Below, piece by piece: positions 1 through 12,200 of a DNA stretch of 64,000 bases. Under the pieces are notes generated by a model that was given only the letters and a program-made list of their open reading frames with translations, searched no databases and was not told the origin of the DNA. Position 1 is the first letter of the stretch; the number at the start of each line of letters is the position of its first letter. The stretch is from an uncultured Clostridia bacterium (GTDB lineage: Bacteria > Bacillota > Clostridia > Christensenellales > Borkfalkiaceae), in the NCBI GenBank assembly GCA_944368775.1, contig CALVXB010000012.1:1-64000 (forward strand), given 5' to 3'. The position numbers and the translations under genes were made by a program.

Positions 1-218
1 TCGGCGGGAACTTCTTCCGCTTCGGCGGGAGCTACCTCCGCTTCGGCGGGAGCTACCTCCGCTTGGGCGGGAGCTTCCTCTACATCGGCGGGAACTTCTT
101 CCGCTTCGGCGGGAACTTCCTCCGCTTCGGCGGGAGCTTCCTCCGCTTCGGCGGGAACTTCTTCCTCTTCGGCGGGAACTTCTTCCGCTTCGGCGGGAAC
201 TTCCTCCGCTTCGGCAGG
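1..218 (-). repeat. 21-bp tandem repeat coding PAEAEEV units
   Basis: At least ten 21-bp units encode the 7-residue acidic unit PAEAEE(V/A), with variants PADVEEA, PAQAEVA and PAEEEEV. The array continues beyond the left window edge. It forms the tail of the giant adhesin after its second membrane helix, so by topology it may lie in the cytoplasm or, if the helices are a hairpin, on the side opposite the first repeat. Copy number is probably variable by slippage. Confidence 0.9.
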
Positions 219-3200
219 AGCTTTCGCGTCTGCGAGATACATATCTTCACCCGCAACGGGGGCGCCGTTCGTATCGACGGGATAGCCGTTTTCGTCGACG
301 GGGTAGCCGTTTTCGTCGACGGGGTAGCCGTTCATATCGACGGGATAGCCGTTTTCGTCGACGGGGTACGCCTGCGCATCGGTGAGTGCCGCTTCCGCCT
401 CGCGGCGGGCGCGCACGGCCTTGCGCCACTTTACGATCGCGACGATGTCGGCGATGAGCAGCGCCGCGACGACGACTGCGAGCGCCGCGACCGCCGCAAT
501 GTGCGATGTGGGCACGACGAGCAGACCCATCGGCGCCAGCGCGTACAGCGGCTTGTTTTGCTGCGCGCCGTATGCCGCATCGGGGCCGTAGCCGCCATCT
601 TGGGGCGCGCCGCCGTTCCCTGCGGGATCGTAGCCGCCATCTTGGGGCGCGCCGCCGTTCCCTGCGGGGCCGTAGCCGCCATCTTGGGGCGCGCCGCCGT
701 TCCCTGCGGGATCGTAGCCGCCATCTTGGGGCGCGCCGCCCTCTTCGGGCGGGCGCTGCGCGCGCTTCTTCAAATTGATGAACACGATGAGCAGCACGAG
801 CAGGATCAGCGCGAGCACGGCGAGCAGGATGATCAGCCACAGCAGCGAGTCGATCTTTTCGGTGACCGTCCAGGTGAGGACGACGCCCTGCGAGAAGTCT
901 TCGCCCTCTTCTGCCGCCCACGCATAGTTTGCCGCGTCGGTCAGCGTGAAGATGACGGTATAGTTGCCTTCCTGATCCGCGACCAGCTTCATCTGCCCGT
1001 TTTCGAGCTCGAAGCGCGCGGCGGAATTTACCTGCATATAAGTGCCGTCGTAGCCGAGAACGGCGACGGAGACCGTTTTGCCGTCATACACGGATGCGGC
1101 CTCGCGCAGCCCTTCTTCGCCCAGCGAAGGCGCCTCAATGAGCGCGCGCGCCACCGTGAAGGTGCAGACGGCGCTCGCGTCGTTGTAGTTGTCGCCCCCG
1201 GCGGTGACGGTCAGCTTGAAGGAGCCCGCCTTGGTCGGCGCCTCGCTCGCATCCCAGAAGGTGCCGTCGTTGGCGTTGCCGGTATAGCGCAGCGTGACGG
1301 TGCAGCCTTCGGACACGTCGATGACGGGCTCGTTGGGCTTCTGCCCGTACGTCCAGCCTTCGACGGAGACGCTCAGCTGCATTTCGGCGCGCGCGATGGA
1401 GAACGTCGCCTCCGCGCTGCCCGCCAAATAGTTAGGGGATACGCCGACCTGCACGGTCAGCGTGTAGCGGCCGGCCTGCGTCGGCGGCTGCGTGTAGATC
1501 AGGCTGCCGTCCGTATAGGTAACGCTTTGGATATACTCTGCGAGGAAGGCGGGGGTCAGCTCGAACTCGTTTGCCGTCTGCCCGTACGTCCAGCCCTCGA
1601 TGGTCAGGCCGAGATCCGCCTCGGCGCGCAACACGGCAAAGTCATCCGCCGCAACGCCGCCGAAGTAGTTATCCGACTGCGCGACGGTGACGGTGAGCAT
1701 ATATTCGCCCGCTTCCGTCGGCGCCTCGGCGCTCTCGTAAGCCGCGCCCGCGTTGGTCGTACCCGTGTACAGCACGCTCACGGCGCCGCCGCCGAGGTTG
1801 CCGCTCAAGCGGTAGCCGTTCGCCTCTTCGCCGTACGTCCAATCGTCGATGGAGACCGCGAGCCCGCCGGCGATCGCCTGCCGCTCGACGGTGATGGTGA
1901 CGTACACTTCCGCCGCCTCGTAGTTGGCAGTCTGCGCCGCGTAGATGCGCACGCGCAGCCCGTCGCCCTCGGCGACCGTCGTAAAGGTGTTGTTTGCATA
2001 GACGAGCGTCGTTTCGCCGTGATTGAGCGTCGCGCCGCCCTCGACCGTCTGCTCCGCACCCGTGTAGACGTAGTGCGTGCGCACGCCGCTCGTGTCGATG
2101 ACCGCCTCCGCGCGCTCGATGACGAGCTCCGCATCCTCGCACACGATGGTCAGCGACGCGTTGCTCGTGCGCGCCTCCACCGTGTAGGTACCCGCCTTGA
2201 CAGGCGCCTCGGCAGAGCTCCACGCCGTGCCGTCGTTGGCGGTGCCGGTGTAATAGAGGTAGACGTCCGCGGGAAGCACGCCGTCCAAACTGACGAGCGT
2301 CGCGGCGACGGGCCGGCCGTCATAGACGCGATCTTCGGGAAGGACGATCTGCAGGCGCAGCGACTGCGGCAGGATGGTGTAGACGCCGTCCACCGTGCGC
2401 AGCGTGTAGTTCGCAGTCATGCCGCCCACATCGATAGAGATGACATACGAGCCGATCTCGCTGCCCTCTTGGCGGGTGAGCAGGACGACGACGAGGCCGT
2501 CCGCCGCATCGCGTTCAAACACTGTGCTGCTCGCGTGCCAGGTCAGCGCGGCGTTTTCGCCGTAGATGACCGACTTGTCGTCTGCCGTGACGGTGACCGC
2601 CAGCGGGCTGATGTGCAGCACTTCGGTCGTGCCGACCAGCGTGTAGTTGGCCAGCGCAAAGCCCTCGTCGGCTGCGCCGATGACGTCGAAGGTATAGCCG
2701 CCCTCGTTGACGTTGCGGAACTCGAAGGTGCGCAGCGTGAGCATGACGGCGTCGCCGTTCACGTCGATAAAGTACGCGCGGACGGAGCCGAATTGGTCTG
2801 CGCCGTTGTAGGTAAAGTTATCCCGCGACCAGACGACCGAAACGGACTTGGGCGCGATGGTGAAATCTTCCTGCCCGCCGACGAGCACATAGCCCGCGGG
2901 CGCGCTCGTGACGGTAAAGGTGTAATTGCCCGCGTCGATAAAGGCGCGGTCGGGCGCGACGGTCAGCGCGACGCGCTCGTTATTCGCGTCGTAGAAGTAC
3001 GCCGTGACGCGCGCAGATTGATCGCCGCCGTTGTAGACGAAGTTTGCGCCCTCCCAAACGACGGCCGCATAGCGCGCCTCGACGGTGATCGTCGCCGTCA
3101 GCGCAAAGGTCGCTGCGCCGCCATCGAACGTATAGTTGGGGCTCGTCGCCGTGACGGTGACGGAGATCTGCTTGCTGCCGACCTCGGTGAGGCCTTCGCC

Positions 3201-6200
3201 GACCGCGTACGTCAGGCCGATGCCGTCCGCCGCATACAGCTGCGCCGCGGTGAGCAGGCCGTCGGAATCGGGCACGCCGCCGACGCGCAGCGTCAGGTTG
3301 TGCTCGGTGCCGTCGTAGATGGCGGTCGCGTCGCTCCAATCGAGCACGCTCGTGTTGTAGGTGCCCTTGTTGACGGTAAATTCGCTCCAATCGGACATTG
3401 CCGCGGGGAAGTTGCCGTCTGCGATGACGCCGCGCACGCGGTAGTCGCCCGCCGTCCAGACGAAGCTGCTGCCGACGGTGACGGACGCCCATTCTTCGCC
3501 GTCAAAGTACTGATACTCATAGCGGAACGCAGTCACGTTCAGTTCGTTTTCGCCCGCCGAAGCGGTCGAATCCGCTTTGACGGTCACGCTTGCGGCGGTG
3601 TTTTCGCCCCAATGCACGACGGTGAGCTGCGGCGCGGTGACGGTGACGTCCTCCGCCTCGAGCGGGAGGATACTCCACGTCAGCCGCAGCAGCGACGAGC
3701 CGTTCTCGAAGCAATAGTTGCGGTACACAGCGTCGCTCAGCGTCAGCGTCGCGATATAGTCGCCGACATTGGTGTTTTCGCCCGCGTTCAGCAGGATGAG
3801 GCCTGCTGCATCAAAGTACTCTGCAAACTCTTGGACGCCGCCGATATACGCCACGTTGTCGCGCGGCAGCGTCTGCGCGTTGCCCGTGTAGTAGACGTCG
3901 GTGACGGTGAAATCGTCACTTTCGACCGTCTGCTTCTGCACGGTGAATTCTTTCGCAAATTCGGACGAATCGGTAAAGGTGTAGTTGCAGACCGCGCCCT
4001 GTTTCATCAGCGGGAACACCCAAACGGTACCAGCGTTGACATCCGTCGCAAACTTGCCTTCCGTATAGCCGCTGTACCACAGGCTGATGTAGTCTGCGAC
4101 CTCGGAGAATTTGATGGTCGTCTCGGTGCCGTCGCCCAGCAACACGGTGACGTCGCTGTCCAAAGCGATATACGCCGCGTCATCTGCCGTCAACTTCCCG
4201 TACACCATGCCGCTTGCATTGGGAACGGTGATCTCGATATCCGTGATCGTTGCGGGATCGATGGTAACGTAGCCGCGCTCGATATGCGTGATCGTATAGT
4301 TGGTGAACTCGGTACCCGAAAGCGCGATCTCGTAGCTGCCGACGTTCCACGGGCCGCTGCCCGCGAGGGCAGCCGCGATACCCTTCCACTCGTTTTGATC
4401 GATCTCCTGCGGCAAGCTGCTCAAAGCGATCGGGTCGCCGTTTGCCCCCAGCACGACAAAGCCCAGATAGCCAAAGTCGTTGGCTGCGCCGACGGTATCC
4501 AAAGCAGGCGCATTGCCGGTATAGATGACGGGCTCGGCATCCTCGACCACGACGGTCACCGCCACCTTTTCGATGGTGTAGTTGCCGCTCGTCTTGTCAT
4601 CAAACGCTTCCGCCAGCACATAGTTGTCATCTCTCGTGGCAAAGCCGGTGACGGTGAAGGTATAGCCGCCCGCGTTGACGAAGCCGTTATCGCCATTCAC
4701 CTCGATGGTGAGGTCGCCGACCGAGCCGTCCGCCTTGATGAAGTAGGCGTGTACGTATTCGCTCAAGTCATCGCCCGTGTAGGCAAAGTTGTTCTGCGTC
4801 GACCACACGACGCTGTCGACAGTCACGGCCGTGATGGTGACTTTCGCCGTCAGCTCCATTTCCGTATCATTGTTGTCAAAACGGAAGTTGGTCGCGTACG
4901 GCCCGACGAGCGCGAGGGTGGCGGTCACCGTCTGTGCGTCCTGCGAAACGTTCGTCGCGCCGCCTTCATAGTCGGTGACGCGCACGCCCGTCGGCGGGTT
5001 GCCCAGCGTCGGGCGCTGCAATTCGCCGTTGTACTCGTAGGTATATTCATCTTGTTCAAACCCGTAGTCGCCGAGGTCAAAGGTCGCGGGGGTGATCGTC
5101 CACGTCAGCTCGACAGCAGCCGTGGCGGCATCGCCCGTTTCGCCCGCCCAGCAATAGTTGTTGCCGGCGATGGACTTGAAGGAAATGGTAACTGTGTACT
5201 CGCCCACGTTGTTGGCGGCGACGTTGCCGTTTGCATACGACGCGCCCGACGTGACGCTGAAGGACATCAGCTCGGCATCGAAACCGTACAACTGCGCAAG
5301 CTGCGCCGCGAGAGACTGATCCTCGCCGGGGAGATAGGCGCTCGTGTAAGACACATCGCCGCTGCCCGCATTGACCGCGCCGATGGTCGGCTTGGCGAGC
5401 GCTTTCAGCGAGATCGTCCACTCAAACGCGATCGGATCGCTGCCGCTTGCCCACACGAAGTTGCCGCTCGCGAGGCTGACGATTGCGGTGTAATCGCCCG
5501 CATTGACGCCCGTATTGCCGGAGAGCACCATCGCGTCGACCGTCTGCCCGTTGGGGAGTTCATACGTCGCCGCAAAGCCGCTCGGCGTGTACGTCTGCGC
5601 ATTGCCGTCATAAGTAAATTCGGTCTCGTCCGCATCCGTCGGCGCGGTCAGTTCGCGCGGCGACACGGTGAAGTGCGCATAGCCGAATGCCATGCCGTAG
5701 ATGTTGTCCTCCGCGGCGGGCACGAGCACGCGCAGCCAATAGCTGCCCGCGGGGAGCATGGTCAGATCGTCCACGACCGCATAGCCGAGGTTTTCGCGAT
5801 CGTCGTCGGAAATACCTTCCTCGCCCGCCGCGTAGGCAAAGACGAAGGTGCTTGCATCTGCCGAAACGGTCGGCGAAATGGTGACGACAGGGTCGGGCAG
5901 ATCTTCTTCCGCCACGCCGTACGTCCAGCCATTCTGCGTCACCTCGACGGTGATGACCGACTGCGAGACGGTAAAGCGGATGGTGCGGGCTTCTGTGTTG
6001 CCATCATCGGGATAATACCAATCGTAGTTATCGGGGTCGATCAGCTCGAAGGTGATCCAATACTCGCCCAGCGCGTCCGGCACTTCTACGTAGTAGCCCT
6101 CGCTGTCCGATTTAATATCATCCGCCTCAAAGCTGTCGCTGGTGTAAAACTGCATGACGGTCGGGTCATACCCGCGGAGGCGGTTGATGGCGCCGCTCGC

Positions 6201-9200
6201 CGCATCCTGCGCAAACGATTGGACGTCCCAATTGACGGTCACCTGCTTCTGCTCTACGGTAAAGGAATACTGCGCGGTGTAGCCCGTGTAGTTTGCCGTA
6301 TTAGCGATGCTCACCCTTATGTAGTAGGTGCCTGCGTCCGTATCGCTGTCAAAGCCGCCCTCGTATTTATCTGTGCAGCTTGCGTCTGTGAAGTACTCGA
6401 CCGTGAACGCAAACTCTACGCTGTCGTCGGCTGTTTCGTTGACGAACTCCGCTGCGATGATTTGGGAAACATTGCCTTCCGTGATCGGCGCGGCGGCGTC
6501 TGCGTTGCCGTACGTCCAGCCCCAATCGTCCGTGTCGGGCGCATCCCAAGTGACTTCGTTCTGCTTGATGATGACGGTAAAACTGCCCGTCGCATCGTCG
6601 TAGTTGTCCGCTTTGACGGTGTAGTTGACGGTATAGGTGCCCGCGCCGACGAGGGTGCTGTTGCTGTTATTCTTTTGAATCGTAAACTCGTACGACAGAT
6701 CTGCGCCCGTGCCCGTGGAGGCGGTAAAGTCGAGTACATCCGTCGCGAAGGCGCTCAGCGCGCTGCCGTCCAGCAGCACATACTCGCCGCCCGTGTACCA
6801 GACTTCCGTCGAACTGTTGACGGTAACGACGATCTCGCTTGCGACCACCTCGAAGGTGCCCGCGTTGCCCGTGCCGCTCTGATAGTTCGCGTCGCCGGTG
6901 AAGGTGACGGCGTAGTTGTCATTGATCGCCGTGCCGACGATAAAGTAGTCGCCGACGGCGAGGCTATCCCAGCCGCTCGTGATCGGCGTGCCGTTCGCCA
7001 TATACACGCCGAGCGTGTACACGTTGCCCGCGTTGTGGCCGTTGGCAAAGGTGCCGCTCGTCAGCTCCGCGGAGAGGCTATTCGACGCTTCCCACACGGC
7101 ATTCGTTCCGTAAGTGAGGTTGAGCTTAGAAGCAATCGCAAAGGTGATCGGGCGCTTGTCGACGGTGAGTTTTGCTTCCGCGCCGCTATACGCAAAGGTA
7201 TAATTGCCGTCGGAATCGACATTATTCATGCCGCTGATGGTGATATTGAAGGTGCTGCCCGCGTTTGAAGTCACGGTATAGCCGCCCAAGTTGAAGTTGA
7301 GCGCTGCGAGCACGTCTGCCTGCACGGCGGAGTCTTTGCCGAGGAAGGCGTCGCCGCTGCCGTTCGTGCGACTGAACGCGATGAGGTCGCGCAGAGCGTT
7401 TTCGTCAACATTGTCGCCGTAGATGACGTTTGTGTCGCCCGTAAAGGAGATGGTGATCTCGCGCTGCGTGATTTCGTACAGCACGGTGCCGCCGCTGCCC
7501 GGGGTACTGCTTTCCAGCGTGACGGCGTAGTTTTTATCCGTCAAAGTTTCGACGAGGCGGATGTAGTAGGTGTCGACATCCGGCGTGCCGCTCAAAGCGA
7601 CGCCGTTCGCATCCGTCACCTGCAGCGTGTAGGCGGTGTCGCCCGTAATGACTGCCTGTTTACCGTCATCGGCGGTCGTCGTGACGTTGACCGCGCTCTC
7701 CGGGATATCGAACCCGTCGCCGTACTCTCTGCTCTGCGGCGTCACCGTGACGGTGATGGGGCGCTGCCCGATGCTGTAACCCTGCGTGCGGCCGCCGTTC
7801 GTATCCGCCATGCAGTAGTTGCCGTCTGCCGAAAGGTAGCCGTACGTCGTGCCGGAGCTTCCGCTCGTAAAGCTCGCCGTAAAGGTGTAATCGCCGGCGT
7901 CTGTAAAGGTATTGCCGCCGCTCGTCAGGGTGACGGTCATCGAGGCCGTGCTATCGCTCTCGCTGCCGCCGATCCACAAATTATAGCTTGCGGCAATGCC
8001 ATCATCCTGCTCGGTGCCGTTGTAGATGAAGGTCGTATCCGTCTGCGTCCAGGCCACATCGACCTCGCGCGGGCGGATGGTAAAGGTCGCACTCCAGCCG
8101 CTGTATTGGTAGTTGTCGTCCCCTGTCGCCGAGTCGACGGTCACCGTGTAGGTGCCCGCATTTGTCGGCACGGTCGTGGTAGGTTCCCCGCCGTTCTCCT
8201 GGTAGTAGATGGCGAGGTCGACTTCCTCGCCGTCAACTGCGCCCGTCGCCGTGATGAGGTATGCGATGGGGCTGCCGTTATAGGTGCGATATTCATCCGA
8301 CATTTCACCGAACTCAAAGCTCAGCGCCTGCGCGGTGACGGTCAGCGTGCCCGCCACATAGGTGACGGTGTAGTTAGGGATCTCCGTGCTGCCCTCTTTT
8401 ACCGTGATCGTATAATCGTCGACGGGGCTGCCCTTTGCGTAATTGCAATCGAACACATAATGCGTGCCCGCTGCGAGGCCGAGGCTATCCGCCGTTTCGC
8501 CGTTGACAAAGCCCTCGATCTTCGCGGTGTAGGTGGGAACTTCCGCATTGTAGACGATGTTAAAGTCATTCGCCGTAATGGTCAGCGCAGCGCGCTCTAC
8601 CGTAAAGGAATACTCGCCGACGAGCGCGTCGAAGTTGCCTTCGCTGCCCGCGACGGTCACCGTGACGTAATAGGTGCCCGCGGGGGTCGCGCTGTCAAAG
8701 CTGCCCACGTACGCCTGCGTGCGGCTCGAATCGGTGAAGTACTCGATGGCAGCCGTGCCGATGATGCCGCTCGCCGCCGTGCCGTTTGCAAACTTGGCGA
8801 CGGGCGTCGTCTCCGCCGTCGCGGTGCCGCCGTACGTCCAATCGCCGCGGCTGTATTCGGTGCTCCAAACGAGGGTGTTCTTTTGAATGTTCAGCGTAAA
8901 GTCGCCGCTCGCCGGCGCGTGATTGTCTGCGGTGACGATATAGTAGACGGTATAGTTGCCCGCCGCGGTCAGCTCGGTCACGGTGTTCGAATCGACGGTA
9001 AACTCGACATTGTAATCAAGCCCCGCAGTCGTCGTGATATTGAGGTAGTCTGCAAGTTCGTAGGCGCTGCCCGTGTACCAAATGCCATCGGTGGACTTTT
9101 CCGTAACGGAGATGGTCGCGGTCGCGATCGTAAACTCGGTGCCGTTCGTCGTCGTATAGGTGTAGTTGGTATTCTCCACCATCGTGACGACGGCGCGGTA

Positions 9201-12200
9201 GGTGCCGACCTGCGTCGGGGCGCCATCCAAATCGCTCCATTCGCTGCCATTCCCCTGCACCTGATACGAGAGGGTCAGCTCGGGCTGCGTGCCGGCAAAG
9301 CCGCTTTCGATGTTGGTTTGATACGTCGCCTCTTTTGCGCTGCCGTCATAGACGAGGCTGCTCGGGTTGGTGATAGTGACTTCGAGCTCGAAGGGTTTGA
9401 CCGTCAGCGTGCCGCTCTCGGTTGCCACCGTGTAGTTGGCGACGGTGTAGGTGCCTTCGGTGAAGGAAACGGTGTAATCTTTGGCATCGTCGCCTGCCGT
9501 GTAGCCGTCCTCATACGCGATTGCAACGTTCGCGAGGATCGTATTGAGAGCATCGCCGTAATAGAGGGTGCCGCTCGCCAGCGCGTAGGTGTATGCGGGC
9601 GCGGCGCTGCCGTACGTCGTCTCGGCGTCGTTGACCTCGATCGTGATCGATGCCCTGTTGACGGTGTACGTCGTCTCGCTCGTATAGACGGGGCTTGCCA
9701 AATTGCCGCTGACGACGTAATTTTTATTGCCGATGGTGACGGTCACCTTGTAGCTGCCCGCCATGGTGGGCACGGTGGCGCCGTTGTACGTCGTCGTTCC
9801 GTCGTTGGCGGTGCCGCTGTATGTATAGGTAAGGTTGAGGTCGTCTGTGCCGACGATGCCCTCAAACGTCGCCGAGGCCGCGTTCGTCGTGCCGTAGGTG
9901 GTGGTCAACCCATTCCATTGCGGCGCGCCCAAAACCTTCGGGTTGACGGTGAAGTCGCCCTCGAACGCGCGGAACGAGAAGTTATCCGTTTCGGCAACTT
10001 CCACGCGCCATTCGTATTCGCCAGCCTGCAGCTTCAAGCCATCTGTAAAATTGAGCCAAGTATTACTGCCATTGACCGGACGATAGAAGATCGTCCGATG
10101 AGCCCATTGAACCTCGGTCAAATCAGCGCCTGAAAGGTCAATCTCGAGCGTCGGCGTTGTGATCGTATCACCATATGTAAAGTCGGTCGATTCAACTGTC
10201 GCGGTATAGATCGTCTTTGTAATGGCGTAGAACAGGCGGACGATCGACGTATTGCCATCTTGATAATGGTCTGTAACGTCCGTTCCTCCTGCCATCTCAA
10301 AACTATCAAAGTCGTCGTCCCACTCGTAGTTGTCCTGATCGTCGAGGGTAAGCGTCAGCCAATAGACGCCGACGGCGCTGCTATTTGAAGTTTCATAATT
10401 GACAGTCCACCCTGCATCGCGTTCGCCGCTCGTCGGAATGCCGGTCGGGCACCAAACTTGCCCGTCATACTCTTCCGAACGCGTAAATTCCGGAATCGCG
10501 ACCACGAATTTTTGAATGGTAAATTCGATGATATAATCATCCGCCGTGTAGTTGGTCGTGTCTTTCAGCGAGATGACGACGCGATAGTTGCCCGCACCCA
10601 ACGTATCGGCAAGGGCGACGTTCGACCAGCCGCCGGCTCCGTCCGAGACCTGATACTGCACGTTGCAGTCGGCAAGCGTAAAGGTGAGGTTTGCCGTGCC
10701 GTTGACCGTGCCGCTCGTGAGGGTGAGTTTGTGCTCGGTCAGCGGGTCCTTATAATACCACGTTGCGGTATCGTCGAGCGCGGCGTTGATCGTCGCACTG
10801 CCCTGCTCGACCGCAAAGGTGTACACCTTTGTGCAGCCGAGCGTATTGGCGGTGCCTTCCACCGAGAGGACGAGGGTATAGCTGCCCACGGGGGCGTCCT
10901 TCGGCATTTCGCCCGTCGCATAGGCCGTGCCGGTCGTGACGTTGCTGCCCTCGTAGAAGGTATAGTCGATCTGCTGCCCGTCCTGTGTAAAGGCGAGCTC
11001 CGCGGCAAGGGTATCGACGTCGGTCGGCGTGTAGCCGTACGTCCAGCTCGCAAAGCTATCGCTTGCCGTGATCTCGTTTTGCGCCTTGTTGATGGTCCAC
11101 TCGAGCACGACCGAAGAAGGCGTATCGCCGGGGTTTACGCCCGCGCCCGTCCAAGTATAGTTACTCCCTTTCAGCGTGACGGTGAGGGTATATGTGCCCG
11201 CATTCGTCGCGGTGAGGGCATCGTTGTTGTTAAACGTGACGGAGCCGCCGCCCGTCGTGCCGTTCATGATGTCGGCGTCAAAGTTGTTGACGGCGACCGT
11301 CTGTTGTTCACCGGTATAGGTGTAGGGATCATTCAACGTCAGCGTCGGCTTTGTAACTTGCTTGCGCAGCACGGTAAAGTCGGCCGCCGTGCCGCTTGCC
11401 GCGTCGTAATTGCCCGTTCCGGTCACCTGATAGCGAACGGAATAATTGCCCGCGTTCAGATCGCTTCCGCCGTTTGCCGCGAGGAAATTCGCCCACGTCT
11501 GATAGCTGCTTCCGTTTGCAGAGAAGTAGTAGCCGCCGACGGTAGAGGCATCCAGCTCCGTTCTTCCATTATCCCCGCCGACGGACACGGTGACGCCCGA
11601 GGGCTCTTGCGCCGTATCGCCATACGTCCAGCCGCTCATCGAGAGGCTGCCGCCGAAGATGATGGTGCCCTTTTCGACTTCGATCGTGCCGGTGCCGTTC
11701 AAAAGCGCGGGCGCGCCCGTGCTGCCCACCGCCGCGACGTTGTCGTTGCCCGGGTAGTAGACGTGCAGGTAATAGGTGCCGACGTTCCAATCGAGGGAAC
11801 TTTCGGAAATGGTAAACGGGGTATCCGCATTGTTATAGGTCAGCGTGACGACGATGTCGCCGTCATCGATCTCGCCGAGGTCGGCGTCGAACGCGCTCGA
11901 AAGCCCCGCTTTGATCTGTGCGAGGGTGACGGGCGTTTCGCCGTACTGCCATGTTGCGCCGGTATAGCTGACGGTGTTTTTCGCCTTGGCGATGGTAAAG
12001 TTGATATAGTCGCTCTCCGCGCCGTGGAAGTTATCCGTCTCGGCGACCGCCACTTTCACGCGGTAGCTGCCCGCATCGTTGGGCACGCCGTTTTTGAGAT
12101 CTTCCGCCTGCACCTGCGTCCAAGTGTCCGGCGCAGTTTCCTTTTCGTAGACGATCGTTACGGCACCCTCAAACTCGCTTGTGATGTTGCCATTTTCGTC

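Noticed and set aside
1..740. CRISPR array
   Set aside because: The repeats are in-frame coding repeats with no unique spacers.
63..7268. A 2401-codon open frame on the plus strand
   Set aside because: It is the mirror of the giant adhesin's codon pattern: GC-rich third positions leave the opposite strand open. The protein is Arg/Val/Asp-rich with no domains, whereas the minus frame has signal peptide, repeats and ribosome site.
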